Notes: generated by a model not told the origin, from the sequence alone. A DNA stretch of 64,000 nucleotides from Azospirillum tabaci (GCF_014596085.1 NZ_JACCJY010000035.1:1-64000), one strand, 5' to 3'. Counted from the first letter of the stretch, positions 1 through 13,907 are shown. Numbers and translations are program-made.

Positions 1-283
1 CCGGGCCGCCCCCCCCGGGGCCGCCCCCCCCCCCCCCACCCGGCCCCCCCCCGGGCCGGCCGGGGTGGCGCCCGCTCGCCCCTCTCCCGCCCCGGGAGAG
101 GGTGGCGCCGGAGGCGCCGGGTGAGGGTACAGCCGAAGATCAGCCCCTTGCCCGTCGCCGGTACCCTCACCCTCCCGCCGCATAGCGGCGGGCCCCTCCC
201 TCTCCCCGGTCGGGGGAGGGGCTTTCTCCGTTCCTGTTTCTGGGGACCAACCCCTGGCGGGGGGCGCCCGAAAGCCGATCCCC
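1..283. repeat. Low-complexity C/G tract followed by two facing palindromic GC-rich repeats
   Basis: The first 60 bases are almost only C and G in long homopolymer runs, which is odd even for this genome and could be an assembly-error zone. From about 71 to 222 two palindromic elements face each other: each has a CCCTCTCCC/GGGAGAGGG-type stem, and their ends GGGTGAGGGTAC (119-130) and GTACCCTCACCC (161-172) are exact inverted copies. The same family recurs elsewhere in the window between genes. No gene is supported here; long open frames across it are composition-driven. Confidence 0.7.
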
Positions 284-3022
<2,739 letters not shown>

Positions 3023-3027
3023 GTTCC

Positions 3028-3507
3028 ATGGACCGCAACCCGCCGCCGCGCCGCACGCTCGTTCCCATCGACCAGCGGCTGATCGGGGAAGACCCCGGCA
3101 AACCCGCCGTCTTCGGGACCGTGCTGTCCGGCGATCCTCAGGAAAGTTACCTGAACCTCTACGACGGCGGCGGGGGACGGTTCGCCTGCGGGGTCTGGCA
3201 ATGCACGCCGGGCACCATCGCCATGGCCGATTGGCCGTACGAGGAGTTCTGCGTGCTGCTGGCCGGGCGGGTGGTCATCACCCCCCGGGACGGCGCCCCG
3301 CAGGAGCATGGACAGGGCGACGCCTTCGTCATTCCCAGGGGCTTCACCGGGGTCTGGGAGGTGCGGGAGACGATCCGCAAATACTACGCCATCGAGAAGC
3401 CGCTCGGCCCCCGTGCCGCTGCGCGTCGGCTGCTTCGCGCCCCGCTGTCGCTGGCCCGGCGGCTGTTGCGGCGGGGCGAGCCGGCGCTGGCCCGCGAGGG
3501 CTTCTGA
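3028..3507 (+). CDS. Cupin-domain protein (EutQ/DUF861-like)
   Basis: A 159-residue small cupin. The region from about residue 65 to 125 (WPYEEFCVLLAGRVVI, then GDAFVIPRGFTGVWEV) has the two-motif beta-barrel pattern of DUF861-type cupins, in which an E-F-x-V-L-x-G strand precedes a GD-x-F-x-I-P-x-G turn. The ATG at 3028 was chosen because it follows the treY stop by 5 bases, which suggests co-transcription; the open frame extends further left inside treY but that part is a shadow. A basic, Arg-rich tail follows the cupin. The ligand or reaction is unknown; these proteins are often sugar- or amine-related, but nothing here proves that. Confidence 0.8.
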   Translation: MDRNPPPRRTLVPIDQRLIGEDPGKPAVFGTVLSGDPQESYLNLYDGGGGRFACGVWQCTPGTIAMADWPYEEFCVLLAGRVVITPRDGAPQEHGQGDAFVIPRGFTGVWEVRETIRKYYAIEKPLGPRAAARRLLRAPLSLARRLLRRGEPALAREGF

Positions 3508-3697
3508 AGAGGGCTACCGACAGGGCAACCTCACAAAATACCCGATTTTTTCACTCAGGATTGATCGAATCCCTCCGCCACGCGTTATTCCAATGGATAG
3601 GCGCCCGAACCGAGCCCCTAATCGAGAAACGAGAGGCGCCTCATCGGACTCATTCCTGCACCACGGGACGCGACCACAGACGGACGGGAGACAAGTC

Positions 3698-3856
3698 ATG
3701 AGCGATCATCGCCAGTGGGTCAAGCTGGACCCCAGCAACGGAACCGACAACGCCAAGCCGCAGGACAGCCAGTCCGCGGCGGCCCCCGCGCAGAATTCCG
3801 CCGAGACGGCGGAATCCCCCTCGCCGGGCGGTCCGGAAGGGTCTCCGGACCGCTGA
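3698..3856 (+). CDS. Small hydrophilic hypothetical protein (52 aa)
   Basis: A 52-residue protein rich in Ser, Ala, Gln, Pro and Glu and without hydrophobic segments, so probably disordered. Support for it being real is a good ribosome site (GGACGGGAG, 3681-3689) about 8 bases before the ATG and its isolated position in a 400-base gap between the cupin gene and the convergent response regulator. The upstream in-frame extension to 3308 overlaps the cupin gene and was rejected. No family was recognised. Its stop codon lies inside an 18-bp perfect palindrome. Confidence 0.5.
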   Translation: MSDHRQWVKLDPSNGTDNAKPQDSQSAAAPAQNSAETAESPSPGGPEGSPDR

Positions 3857-3865
3857 TCAGCGGTC
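3848..3865. terminator. Perfect palindrome at convergent 3' ends, possible terminator
   Basis: GACCGCTGATCAGCGGTC is an uninterrupted 18-bp palindrome that contains the stop codon of the 52-aa ORF. A run of seven T residues follows only after 15 bases (3881-3887), so it is not a textbook intrinsic terminator. It lies between convergent genes. Confidence 0.35.
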
Positions 3866-3924
3866 ATTTCGCAAAGGAACTTTTTTTAAGGCATCGGAAA
3901 ACGGCGGGGCGGGGCCTCAGGGCC

Positions 3925-4389
3925 TCAGCCCTGCCGCCGCATGGGCTGGGGCGCGGATTGCGGCGCGGGGGCGGATACGCGGTCGGGCCGCCCGAACAGC
4001 TCCAGCGCCGGAGGAATGGAGGACGGGCGCAGACCCGCCAGGATCTCTCCGACGGCCCCGACCGCATCGACGAGCGCGTCGGGCATCACCGGCTTGCGCA
4101 GCAGGCCGACCGCGAAATCGCGCGCCTCCTCGCCACGGTGGTCGAAACCGGTGATCAGAAGGGAGGGGATGCTGTGCTCCTCCCACAACTTTCGGGCAAG
4201 CGTCAGCCCGTTCTCACCTCCGGCCAGATAGACGTCCACCAGCGCGAGATCCGGCTGTTCCCGGGCGCCCAGCCGCGTCGCCTTGGCGGCGTCGCGCAGG
4301 GGGCCGACGACCGTGTATCCGGCATTCTCCATCACGGCCTTGATGGCGGGCCCGATCAACGGATCGTCTTCGACGACAAGCAACTTCAC
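3925..4389 (-). CDS. Single-domain response regulator (receiver only)
   Basis: A 154-residue CheY-like receiver without an output domain. Visible residues are the acidic pair in VVEDDPLIG near residues 5-13, the phospho-acceptor Asp in LALVDVYLAGG near 52, a Thr in LLITGFD and the conserved Lys in LLRKP near 105. About 30 residues rich in Pro, Ala and Gln follow. The start is a GTG at 4389 with AAGGAAC about 8 bases upstream; the longer frame to 4803 has no receiver content in its extension and was rejected. It probably relays phosphate between a histidine kinase or phosphotransferase and another protein. No cognate kinase is adjacent, and its partner is unknown. Confidence 0.88.
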   Translation of the reverse strand: MKLLVVEDDPLIGPAIKAVMENAGYTVVGPLRDAAKATRLGAREQPDLALVDVYLAGGENGLTLARKLWEEHSIPSLLITGFDHRGEEARDFAVGLLRKPVMPDALVDAVGAVGEILAGLRPSSIPPALELFGRPDRVSAPAPQSAPQPMRRQG

Positions 4390-4603
4390 GGCATCTGTTC
4401 CTTGTTGGCGGACGGCACGGACCGACGTGGCCCGCAGCGCCCATGTTTGTCGATGCGGTGCATCAATCAAGGGGCTGATTGCGCGCAATGGAGCGAGCCG
4501 GCGGGCGACCGAACGGGCAGTGCCATACGGAGAAGCGAACCCGCCGCCCTCTTTGCGTGTTTGAAACAGTCCAAGCGTGATGCAACCTCCGTGGGAGTCC
4601 TGC
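4390..4603. promoter_or_regulatory. Divergent intergenic region
   Basis: This 214-base gap separates the minus-strand response regulator from a plus-strand small ORF, so it should hold both promoters. I could not identify convincing -35/-10 or operator sequences. Confidence 0.4.
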
Positions 4604-4822
4604 ATGAAGTTCATCGAATTCACCGACCGCGCCGGGGCGCCGGTCCTGATCAACGCCGCGGGCGTTCTGTACCTGCGCGGCACCGAGGGGGAGCGCACCG
4701 AAATCACCTTCGCCGGCCGCTCCGAACCGCTGGTGGTCGCCGCTCCGCTGGAGGAGGTGGCCCGGACGCTGGAAGACGCCACGCCGGAACCGCCCGACCC
4801 CACCCTGGCGCTCGTGTCATGA
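4604..4822 (+). CDS. Small conserved-looking protein, possibly FlbD-like fold (72 aa)
   Basis: A 72-residue acidic protein that begins MKFIEFTDRAGAPVLINAAG and continues as short alternating beta strands. The pattern (strand, residue-specific Asn/Ala turn, I-T-F strand, then a helix EEVARTLEDA) is reminiscent of small FlbD-type flagellar/swarming proteins, but this is inference from the pattern only. The ATG at 4604 follows a GTGGGAG ribosome site; an earlier ATG at 4580 lacks one. It is divergent from the receiver protein. The function is unknown. Confidence 0.6.
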   Translation: MKFIEFTDRAGAPVLINAAGVLYLRGTEGERTEITFAGRSEPLVVAAPLEEVARTLEDATPEPPDPTLALVS

Positions 4823-4832
4823 CGGGCCGGCC

Positions 4833-5009
4833 TTACACGTCGTAGATCGGGCCCGGCGTGGTCTTGTTGGCGCCGCCGCGCTTCTGCTCCTCCTTCTCGG
4901 TCAGTTCGGCCTCGCCGCCCTGGTCGGGCTTGACGGTGCCCTCCCGGGCCTCGTCGATCCGGTCGTCCTTTTGCTGGGGCTGGGTGGCGGGAGTCCGGTC
5001 GTCGCTCAT
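4833..5009 (-). CDS. Small charged hypothetical protein (58 aa)
   Basis: A 58-residue, highly charged, Gln/Glu/Lys-rich and probably disordered protein ending GPIYDV. The ATG at 5009 is preceded by GAGGA at a spacing of about 5 bases; a TTG/ATG further upstream is less well placed. It lies convergent to the 72-aa ORF with a gap of 10 bases. Similar short polar proteins are common in Azospirillaceae, but I do not recognise a family. Confidence 0.55.
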   Translation of the reverse strand: MSDDRTPATQPQQKDDRIDEAREGTVKPDQGGEAELTEKEEQKRGGANKTTPGPIYDV

Positions 5010-5176
5010 GACGGTCCTCATGCTGATTGTCGGTTCAGCGTATTCAACATTTCGGGGGCCGCGACGTTGCGCCCGTCGCCTGCCCCTTCCGGAGGGCTGA
5101 TCCGCGCACGGCGCGGGTTGCCTGAAACCGCTTGCTCCATCACTTTTCGGGGCGGAGACAAACCGTAAGGACCGCC

Positions 5177-5878
5177 ATGATCGACCTTCATTACTGGCCG
5201 ACCCCCAACGGGCATAAGATCACCCTGTTCCTGGAGGAAGCCGGGTTGGACTACACCGTCCATCCCGTGGACATCTCGGCCGGAGACCAGTTCAAGCCGG
5301 ACTTCCTGGCGATTTCCCCGAACAACCGCATGCCGGCCATCGTGGACCGCGCTCCGGCCGACGGCGGGGAGCCGGTGTCCGTCTTCGAATCGGGTGCGAT
5401 CCTGACCTATCTGGCGGAGAAGACCGGCAAATTCCTGCCCGCCGACCCGCGCGGCCGCAAGACCGTTCTGGAGTGGCTGTTCTGGCAGGTGGGGGGGCTC
5501 GGCCCGATGGCCGGGCAGAACCACCATTTCGTGCAGTACGCGCCCGAACAGATCCCCTACGCCATCGACCGCTATGTGAAGGAAACCAACCGCCTCTACG
5601 GCGTCCTGAACAAGCGTCTGGCGGGCCGCGCCTTCATCGCGGGCGACGAGCTGACGATCGCCGACATGGCCTGCTACCCGTGGATCGTTCCGCACGAGCG
5701 GCAGCGCCAGAACCTGGGCGACTTCCCCGAGTTGAAGCGCTGGTTCGAATCGATCCAGTCCCGCCCGGCGACCGTCCGCGCCTATGAGAAGGGTGCGGAA
5801 CTGGCCAAGCGCCCGTCGGTCACCGACGAGGGCAAGAAGATCCTCTTCGGCCAGACCGCCGCCAACGTCCAGAAGTGA
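5177..5878 (+). CDS. yfcG: Nu-class glutathione transferase / disulfide-bond oxidoreductase (YfcG-like)
   Basis: A 233-residue cytosolic GST. The start MIDLHYWPTPNGHKITLFLEEA is very close to E. coli YfcG, including the T-P-N-G motif whose Thr and Asn contact glutathione in the nu class. The thioredoxin-like domain covers about residues 1-85 with the cis-Pro region SPNNRMPAIVD near 48-58, followed by the all-helical domain. Family members act on glutathione disulfide and organic peroxides. The ATG at 5177 follows GTAAGG. It stands alone, with a palindromic repeat in the gap to the convergent bdhA. Confidence 0.9.
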   Translation: MIDLHYWPTPNGHKITLFLEEAGLDYTVHPVDISAGDQFKPDFLAISPNNRMPAIVDRAPADGGEPVSVFESGAILTYLAEKTGKFLPADPRGRKTVLEWLFWQVGGLGPMAGQNHHFVQYAPEQIPYAIDRYVKETNRLYGVLNKRLAGRAFIAGDELTIADMACYPWIVPHERQRQNLGDFPELKRWFESIQSRPATVRAYEKGAELAKRPSVTDEGKKILFGQTAANVQK

Positions 5879-5885
5879 TGATGAA

Positions 5886-5915
5886 GCCCTCTCTCGCCCC
5901 GAGGCGGGAGAGGGC
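5886..5915. repeat. Palindromic GC-rich repeat between convergent genes
   Basis: GCCCTCTCTCGCC and GGCGGGAGAGGGC form an imperfect inverted repeat just after the GST gene and just before the 3' end of bdhA. It belongs to the CCCTCTCCC/GGGAGAGGG family seen throughout the window and may act as a bidirectional terminator. Confidence 0.6.
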
Positions 5916-5925
5916 AACAAAGTCC

Positions 5926-6711
5926 TTACTGCGCGGTCCAGCCGCCGTCCATGAGCAGGCTGGAGCCGGTCATCTGCGCGGCCGAGTCGGAGCACAGGTA
6001 GACGGCCAGCCCGCCCAGCTCGTCCGGCGTCACGAAGGCACCGGAGGGCTGCTTGGCGCCGAGCAGCTCCGCCCGTGCCTGCTGCTCCGGGATGTTCTTG
6101 GTGGAGGCGATCGCGTCGATCTGCTTCTGCACCAACGGGGTCAGCACCCAGCCCGGACAGATGGCGTTGCAGGTGACACCCGTCCCCGCCGTCTCCAGCG
6201 CCACCGTCTTGGTCAGCCCGACCACGCCGTGCTTGGCCGCGACGTAGGCCGCCTTGTTGACCGACGCGACATGCCCGTGCACGGAGGCGATGTTAAGGAT
6301 GCGCCCCCAGCCGCGCCGCTTCATGCCCGGGAGGGCGTGATGGATGCCGTGGAACACGGCGGATAGATTGAGCGCGATCACCGCGTCCCAGCGCTCCGCC
6401 GGGAAATCCTCCACCGGGGCGACGTGCTGGATGCCGGCGTTGTTCACCAGCACGTCGACGGAACCGAAGGTTTCCTCCGCGTAGCCGATCAGCGTGGCGA
6501 TCTCCGCCGGCTTGGACAGGTCGGCGCCGTGATAGCCGACGCGCACGCCGAACTCCGCCGTCAGACCGGCGCGCAGCTCCTCGATGGCGGCCGCGTCCCC
6601 GAAACCGTTCAGCACCACGTCCGCCCCGGCTCCGGCCAGTGCCCGCGCGATGCCCAACCCGATCCCGCTGGTCGAGCCGGTGACCACCGCGACCTTCTGA
6701 GTCAAGGTCAT
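5926..6711 (-). CDS. bdhA: 3-hydroxybutyrate dehydrogenase (BdhA)
   Basis: A 261-residue short-chain dehydrogenase that oxidises (R)-3-hydroxybutyrate to acetoacetate with NAD+. The Rossmann motif GSTSGIGLG is near residue 12, NNAG near 90, a catalytic Ser in NIASVHG and the Y-x3-K pair in YVAAKHG near 155-159. CPGWVLTPLVQKQI and the LLMDGGWTAQ end are typical of BdhA. It is the last gene of a run livG-livF-SBP-livH-livM-aacS-bdhA; aacS ends 68 bases upstream. In Azospirillum it would serve mobilisation of polyhydroxybutyrate or growth on 3-hydroxybutyrate. Confidence 0.93.
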   Translation of the reverse strand: MTLTQKVAVVTGSTSGIGLGIARALAGAGADVVLNGFGDAAAIEELRAGLTAEFGVRVGYHGADLSKPAEIATLIGYAEETFGSVDVLVNNAGIQHVAPVEDFPAERWDAVIALNLSAVFHGIHHALPGMKRRGWGRILNIASVHGHVASVNKAAYVAAKHGVVGLTKTVALETAGTGVTCNAICPGWVLTPLVQKQIDAIASTKNIPEQQARAELLGAKQPSGAFVTPDELGGLAVYLCSDSAAQMTGSSLLMDGGWTAQ

Positions 6712-6743
6712 GGCTTATCCTCTGTTGTCTTGATGGTTTGGGT

Positions 6744-6769
6744 GCCCTCCCCCCGCCCGGGGAGAGGGC
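6744..6769. repeat. Palindromic GC-rich repeat between bdhA and aacS
   Basis: GCCCTCCCCCC and GGGGAGAGGGC form an inverted repeat in the short gap between two co-directional genes. Same family as the other repeats. Confidence 0.5.
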
Positions 6770-6779
6770 TGGACGCCGG

Positions 6780-8744
<1,965 letters not shown>

Positions 8745-8793
8745 CGTGCTGATCCTGCTTGGGTCTTTTTTATCTCGTTCGGTTTCTTTGCGC

Positions 8794-9810
8794 TTACCGG
8801 CGGCCGAAGCGGGCCTGAAGCTCACCCACGATGCCGCGGCGGAAGACCAGCACGCAGACTACGAAGATCGCGCCGATCACCACCGGAACCGGCATGCTGG
8901 TGGCCGCCAGATAGCTTTCCAGCGTGACGACGATGGCCGCCCCCACCACCGGGCCGAGCAGCGTGCCCATGCCGCCGAGCAGGGTCATCAGCACCACCTC
9001 GCCGGACATCTGCCACGTCACGTCGGTCAGCGAGGCGAGCTGGAAGACCAGCGCCTTGGTCCCGCCGGCCAGCCCGGCGAGGCTCGCCGACAGCACGAAG
9101 GCCAGCAGCTTGTAGCGCTCCGTCCGGTAGCCGAGTGACACGGCGCGCGGCTCGTTCTCGCGGATCGCCTTCAGCACCTGGCCGAAGGGCGAATGCACCG
9201 CGCGCCAGACCACCGCGAAGCCGATCAGGAACACCGCCAGCACGAAGTAATACATGGACAGCGAGTTGCTCAGGTCGATCACGCCGAACAGATGGCCGCG
9301 CGGCACCGCCTGGATGCCGTCCTCGCCGCCCGTGAACTTGAGCTGGAGGGCCATGAAGAAGACCATCTGCGACAGCGCCAGCGTGATCATCGCGAAGTAG
9401 ATGCCCTGCCGCCGGATCGCCAGGGAGCCGAAGGCGAGGCCGAGCAGGGCGGAGAAGCCCATGCCGAGCAGGATGCTGATCTCCGGCCCCAGCCCCCAGA
9501 CCTTGGCGGAATGGGCGGTGATGTAGGCGGCGCCACCGAAGAAGGCGGCGTGGCCGAAGCTCAGCAGACCGGCGAAGCCGATCAGCAGGTTGAAGGCGCA
9601 GGCGAACAGCGCGAAGCACAGCACCTTCATCACGAAGACGGGGTACAGCACGAAGGGTGCCGCCAACGCGATCAGCAGACCGATGCCGAGGATGATGGTG
9701 TTCCGGGCGGTGTCCTGCCCCGGACGGCGCAGCGCGATGGTGGTCGTCTGGGTGTCGGCCGTCTTGACGCCGGCCGTCTTGATGCTGGTCGTCTTGCTTT
9801 GGGTGGCCAT
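8794..9810 (-). CDS. livM: Branched-chain amino acid-type ABC transporter permease (LivM)
   Basis: A 338-residue inner-membrane permease of the HAAT family. After a polar, Thr-rich N-terminus of about 30 residues there are multiple hydrophobic segments, and the family signatures NLLIGFAGLLSFGHAAFFGGAAY (around 85-107, abbreviated) and an EAA-like stretch AIRENEPRAVSLGYRTERYK near 245. The C-terminus has GGMGTLLGPVVGAAIVV. It starts 3 bases after livH ends, so the pair is probably translationally coupled. The substrate cannot be read from the sequence; position beside aacS and bdhA hints at a short-chain organic acid. Confidence 0.9.
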   Translation of the reverse strand: MATQSKTTSIKTAGVKTADTQTTTIALRRPGQDTARNTIILGIGLLIALAAPFVLYPVFVMKVLCFALFACAFNLLIGFAGLLSFGHAAFFGGAAYITAHSAKVWGLGPEISILLGMGFSALLGLAFGSLAIRRQGIYFAMITLALSQMVFFMALQLKFTGGEDGIQAVPRGHLFGVIDLSNSLSMYYFVLAVFLIGFAVVWRAVHSPFGQVLKAIRENEPRAVSLGYRTERYKLLAFVLSASLAGLAGGTKALVFQLASLTDVTWQMSGEVVLMTLLGGMGTLLGPVVGAAIVVTLESYLAATSMPVPVVIGAIFVVCVLVFRRGIVGELQARFGRR

Positions 9811-9813
9811 GGC

Positions 9814-10701
9814 TCAGCGCTCCCGTCCGAAGAGGCCCGCGGGCTTGATGAGAAGGACGATCGCCATCACGACGAACACCACGATGTTGGAGGCTTCGGG
9901 GTAGAAGACCTTGGTCAGGCCCTCCAGCAGCCCCAGCCCCAGGCCGGTGACGATGGCGCCGAGGATGGAGCCCATGCCGCCGATCACCACCACCGCGAAG
10001 ACGACGATGATCAGGTTGGAGCCCATCAGGGGCGACACTTGATAGATGGGTGCCGCCAGCACGCCGGCCAGTCCGGCCAGCGCGACGCCGAAGCCGTAGG
10101 TGGCGGTGATCATCACCGGCACGTTGATGCCGAAGGCCTGGACCAGCACCGGATTCTCGGTGGCGGCGCGCAGGTAGGCGCCGAGCCGCGTCCGCTCGAT
10201 GGCGAACCACGTCCCGAAGCAGACGACCAGCGAGGCGACGACGACCCAGCCGCGGTAGTTGGGCAGGAACATGAAGCCTAGGTTCTGACCGCCCTTGAGC
10301 GCGTCCGGGATCGGATAGGGCTGGCCCGACACGCCGTAGAAGTGGCGGAAGGCGCCTTCCATGATCAGGGCGAGGCCGAAGGTCAGCAGCAGGCCGTAGA
10401 GATGGTCGAGCTTGTAGAGGCGCGACAGCATGGTCTTTTCCAGAACCACGCCCAGCAGCCCAACGATCAGCGGCGACAGGCCCAACGCCCACCAGTAGCC
10501 GAGGCCGAGCTTCGTCAGCAGCAGCCACGCCACGAAGGCGCCGATCATATAGAGCGCGCCATGGGCGAAGTTGATGACGTTCAGCATGCCGAAGATGACC
10601 GCCAGCCCAAGGCTGAGCAGCGCGTAAAAGGACCCGTTGATGAGGCCGAGCAGAAGCTGGCCGAACAGGACCTGGGGCGGCACCCCCAGCAAGTCGAACA
10701 T
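9814..10701 (-). CDS. livH: Branched-chain amino acid-type ABC transporter permease (LivH)
   Basis: A 295-residue membrane protein with eight or so hydrophobic segments. Family signatures are GLINGSFYALLSLGLAVIFG near 18-38, VINFAHGALYMIGAF near 41-55 and, towards the end, GGMGSILGAIVTGLGLGLLEG. LivH pairs with LivM to form the transmembrane channel. It lies directly before livM and downstream of the binding protein, with a palindromic repeat in the 160-base gap that separates it from the latter. Confidence 0.9.
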   Translation of the reverse strand: MFDLLGVPPQVLFGQLLLGLINGSFYALLSLGLAVIFGMLNVINFAHGALYMIGAFVAWLLLTKLGLGYWWALGLSPLIVGLLGVVLEKTMLSRLYKLDHLYGLLLTFGLALIMEGAFRHFYGVSGQPYPIPDALKGGQNLGFMFLPNYRGWVVVASLVVCFGTWFAIERTRLGAYLRAATENPVLVQAFGINVPVMITATYGFGVALAGLAGVLAAPIYQVSPLMGSNLIIVVFAVVVIGGMGSILGAIVTGLGLGLLEGLTKVFYPEASNIVVFVVMAIVLLIKPAGLFGRER

Positions 10702-10754
10702 GACCGTCCCTCCCTGTGTATCGGACTTGTGTTTTTTTGATTGATGTCAGAAGT

Positions 10755-10842
10755 GGACCCCCACCCTAACCCTCGCCCGCTTCGCAGGGGAGGGCTTTAT
10801 CTCCTCCCCCTGCGAAAGCGGGGGGAGGCCGGGAGGGGGTCC
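10755..10842. repeat. 88-bp palindromic repeat between binding protein and livH
   Basis: The element begins GGACCCCCACCCT and ends GGGAGGGGGTCC, with an inner pair CGCTTCGCAGGGGAGG / CCCCCTGCGAAAGCG, so the whole unit can fold into a long hairpin. It lies inside an operon, after the highly expressed binding-protein gene, a place where such stems often protect the upstream mRNA or attenuate downstream expression. Confidence 0.75.
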
Positions 10843-10861
10843 CGCCCCGAAACTCAGACCC

Positions 10862-12064
10862 TTACTTCACCAGCGTGCAACCGCTCTTGGCCGGGTCGAG
10901 GAACGCCTGCTCGGCCGGGATCGTCTTGACGATCTTGTAGTAGTCCCAGGGGGCCTTGGACTCGGCCGGGGTCTTCACCTGGGCCAGATACATGTCGTGG
11001 AACATGCGGCCGTTCGCGGCGATCTTGCCGTTCTTGGTGAACATGTCGGCGACCGGGGTCTCGCGCATCTTGGCGGCGACCTTGTCCGGATCGTCAGAGC
11101 CGACGGCCTCGACCGCCTTCAGATAGTGGCGGACGGCGGAGTAGACGCCGGCCTGGACCATGGTCGGCTTGCGGCCGGCCTTGGCCTCGAACTTCTTCGT
11201 CCACTCGCGGGTCTGCTCGTCGGCGTCCCAGTAGAAGCCGGTGGTCAGCAGCAGGCCCTGGGAGGCCTGGAGGCCCAGCGCGTGGATGTCGCTGATGAAC
11301 AGCAGCAGGCCGGCGAGGCTCTGGCCCGACTGGGTGATGCCGAACTCCGACGCCTGCTTGACGGCGTTGGTGGCGTCGCCGCCCGCGTTGGCGAGGCCGA
11401 TCACGTCGGCCTTCGAGGCTTGGGCCTGGAGCAGGTAGGACGAGAAGTCGGCGGTGCCCAGCGGATGGCGGACGTTCCCCGCGACCTTGCCGTCGAGCTG
11501 CTTGACCATCTTCGAGGTCTCTTCCTCCAGCGAGTGGCCGAAGGCGTAGTCCGCGGTGATGAAGTACCAGTTCTTCTTGCCCTGCTCGACCAGCGCGCGG
11601 GCGGTGCCGGCGGCCATGGCGTAGTTGTCGTAGGTCCAGTGGAAGCCGTAGGGGCTGCAGGACTTGCCGCTGAGGTCGGTCGAGCCCGGGCCGGACATCA
11701 GGAAGATGCGCTTCTTGTCCTTGGTGATGCCCTGGACGGCCAGCGCGGCGGCGGAGTTCGGCACGTCGGCGATGACGTCCACGTTGCCGGCGTCGATCCA
11801 CTCGCGCGCCGTGTTGGCGGCGATGTCGGCCTTGTTCTGGTGGTCGGCGACGACGATCTCGATCGGCGCGCCGGCGATCTTGCCGCCGAACTCCTCGGCC
11901 GCCAGACGGGCGGCGATGGCCGATCCTTCGCCGGCGAGGTCGGCGTAGATGCCGGACCGGTCGTTCATCACGCCGATCTTGATCACGTTGTTGGAGACCT
12001 GGGCGTGCGCGGCCCCGGCGGTCAGCGCCAGCAGAGCGGTCCCGCAAAGCAACGTCTTGAGCAT
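10862..12064 (-). CDS. ABC transporter periplasmic substrate-binding protein (Leu/Ile/Val-binding family)
   Basis: A 400-residue type I periplasmic binding protein. A Sec signal peptide is clear: MLKTLLCGTALLALTAGAAHA with cleavage after residue 21. The mature part begins IKIGVMNDRSGIYADLAG, the usual start of Liv-type proteins, and has ADVPNSAAALAVQGI and a Cys pair (near 145 and at 397). The closest look-alikes in proteobacteria are ABC binding proteins for aromatic or short-chain acids rather than LivJ itself, but the ligand is not decidable here. Genes for two ATPases lie upstream and two permeases downstream, which completes one HAAT importer. Confidence 0.9.
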   Translation of the reverse strand: MLKTLLCGTALLALTAGAAHAQVSNNVIKIGVMNDRSGIYADLAGEGSAIAARLAAEEFGGKIAGAPIEIVVADHQNKADIAANTAREWIDAGNVDVIADVPNSAAALAVQGITKDKKRIFLMSGPGSTDLSGKSCSPYGFHWTYDNYAMAAGTARALVEQGKKNWYFITADYAFGHSLEEETSKMVKQLDGKVAGNVRHPLGTADFSSYLLQAQASKADVIGLANAGGDATNAVKQASEFGITQSGQSLAGLLLFISDIHALGLQASQGLLLTTGFYWDADEQTREWTKKFEAKAGRKPTMVQAGVYSAVRHYLKAVEAVGSDDPDKVAAKMRETPVADMFTKNGKIAANGRMFHDMYLAQVKTPAESKAPWDYYKIVKTIPAEQAFLDPAKSGCTLVK

Positions 12065-12121
12065 TTCGAACTCCCTTCGATTGGCTTTGTTTTGAGTGTG
12101 TTCGGCAGAGGAGGTAACTGG

Positions 12122-12836
<715 letters not shown>

Positions 12837-12844
<8 letters not shown>

Positions 12845-13601
12845 GGCCCACCTCACCCGTGCCCATATAGGCTTCCATGACCTGCGGGTTGCGCGATACG
12901 ACGTCGTATGCGCCCTCGGCCAGGATCTCGCCGCGGCGGAGCACGGTGATCGTGTCCGACAGGTGGGCGACGACCGACAGGTTGTGTTCCACCATCAGAA
13001 TGGTGCGGTCGGCGGAGACACGCTTGATGAGGGCGGCGGTGCCTTCGATGTCCTCGTGGCCCATGCCGGCCAGCGGCTCGTCGAGCAGCATCACCTCCGG
13101 GTCGAGCGCCAACGTGGTGGCGATCTCCAGGGCACGCTTGCGGCCGTAGGGCAGCTCGGCGGCGGTGTGGCCGGCCCAGGGGGTCAGGTTCACCGCCTCG
13201 ATCAGCTCCTCGGCGCGGTCGTGCAGGTCATACAGGCTGGCCTCCGGCTTCCAGAAATGGAAGCTGGTGCCGCGCGGGCGCTGCAGCGCCACGCGGACAT
13301 TCTCCAGCACGCTGAGGTGCGGGAAGACGGCGGAGATCTGGAAGGAGCGCACCATGCCGAGCAGCGCCACGTCGGCGGGCTTCATGGCGGTGATGTCGCG
13401 CCCCTTGTAGAGGATCTGGCCGCGCGTCGGCGTCAGGAACTTGGTCAGCAGGTTGAAGACCGTGCTCTTGCCGGCGCCGTTCGGGCCGATCAGCGCGTGG
13501 ATCGTGCCGCGGCGAACCTGGAGGTTCACCTCCTTCACCGCGATGAAGCCCTTGAACTCCTTCGAGAGTCCGCGCGCTTCCAGAATGATGTCGTCGGCCA
13601 T
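12837..13601 (-). CDS. livG: ABC transporter ATP-binding protein (LivG)
   Basis: A 254-residue ATPase and the first gene of the minus-strand liv-aacS-bdhA run. Walker A is GPNGAGKSTVFNLL near 40, the LivG-type ARTFQ region reads VRSFQISAVFP near 90, the signature YGRKRALEIATTLA near 155 and Walker B VMLLDEPLAGMG near 175, with the switch His in MVEHNLSV. The ATG at 13601 follows GGGAGGG at a spacing of about 12 bases; a 49-residue upstream extension to 13748 was rejected because it is not family-like. The promoter must lie in 13602-13900. Confidence 0.9.
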
Positions 13602-13907
13602 GGGTGCCGCTTTTCCCTCCCTGTTCGTCCGCGTCGTCTGCCGGTCCGCGTTTTTGGTTGCGCTGATATAAGCACACGGCATGCCAACCGCGATAGTCTT
13701 TGGTAAGCTGTTGAAATTCATGAATTGGCCAATGTCGGCGACGGACATCGCACGCAGTCCAGAGTGTCAGCTTTCCAGACAGGCTGTACCGATCTTCCGA
13801 CACACCAACGGTGGGGCGGGCGGAGCGTTCCGGGTTCGACGGCACGGTTTTCGGGCGCCAAATGGCCGCTTGCAAATCGGGGGTCCGCCTGCAATTCTGC
13901 GCCTCCG
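13602..13907. promoter_or_regulatory. Divergent gap between livG and the cobalamin riboswitch
   Basis: This roughly 300-base gap is more AT-rich near 13655-13740 than the flanks and should carry the livG promoter (minus strand) and the cob operon promoter (plus strand). I could not assign -35/-10 boxes with confidence. No ORF in it looks real. Confidence 0.45.
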
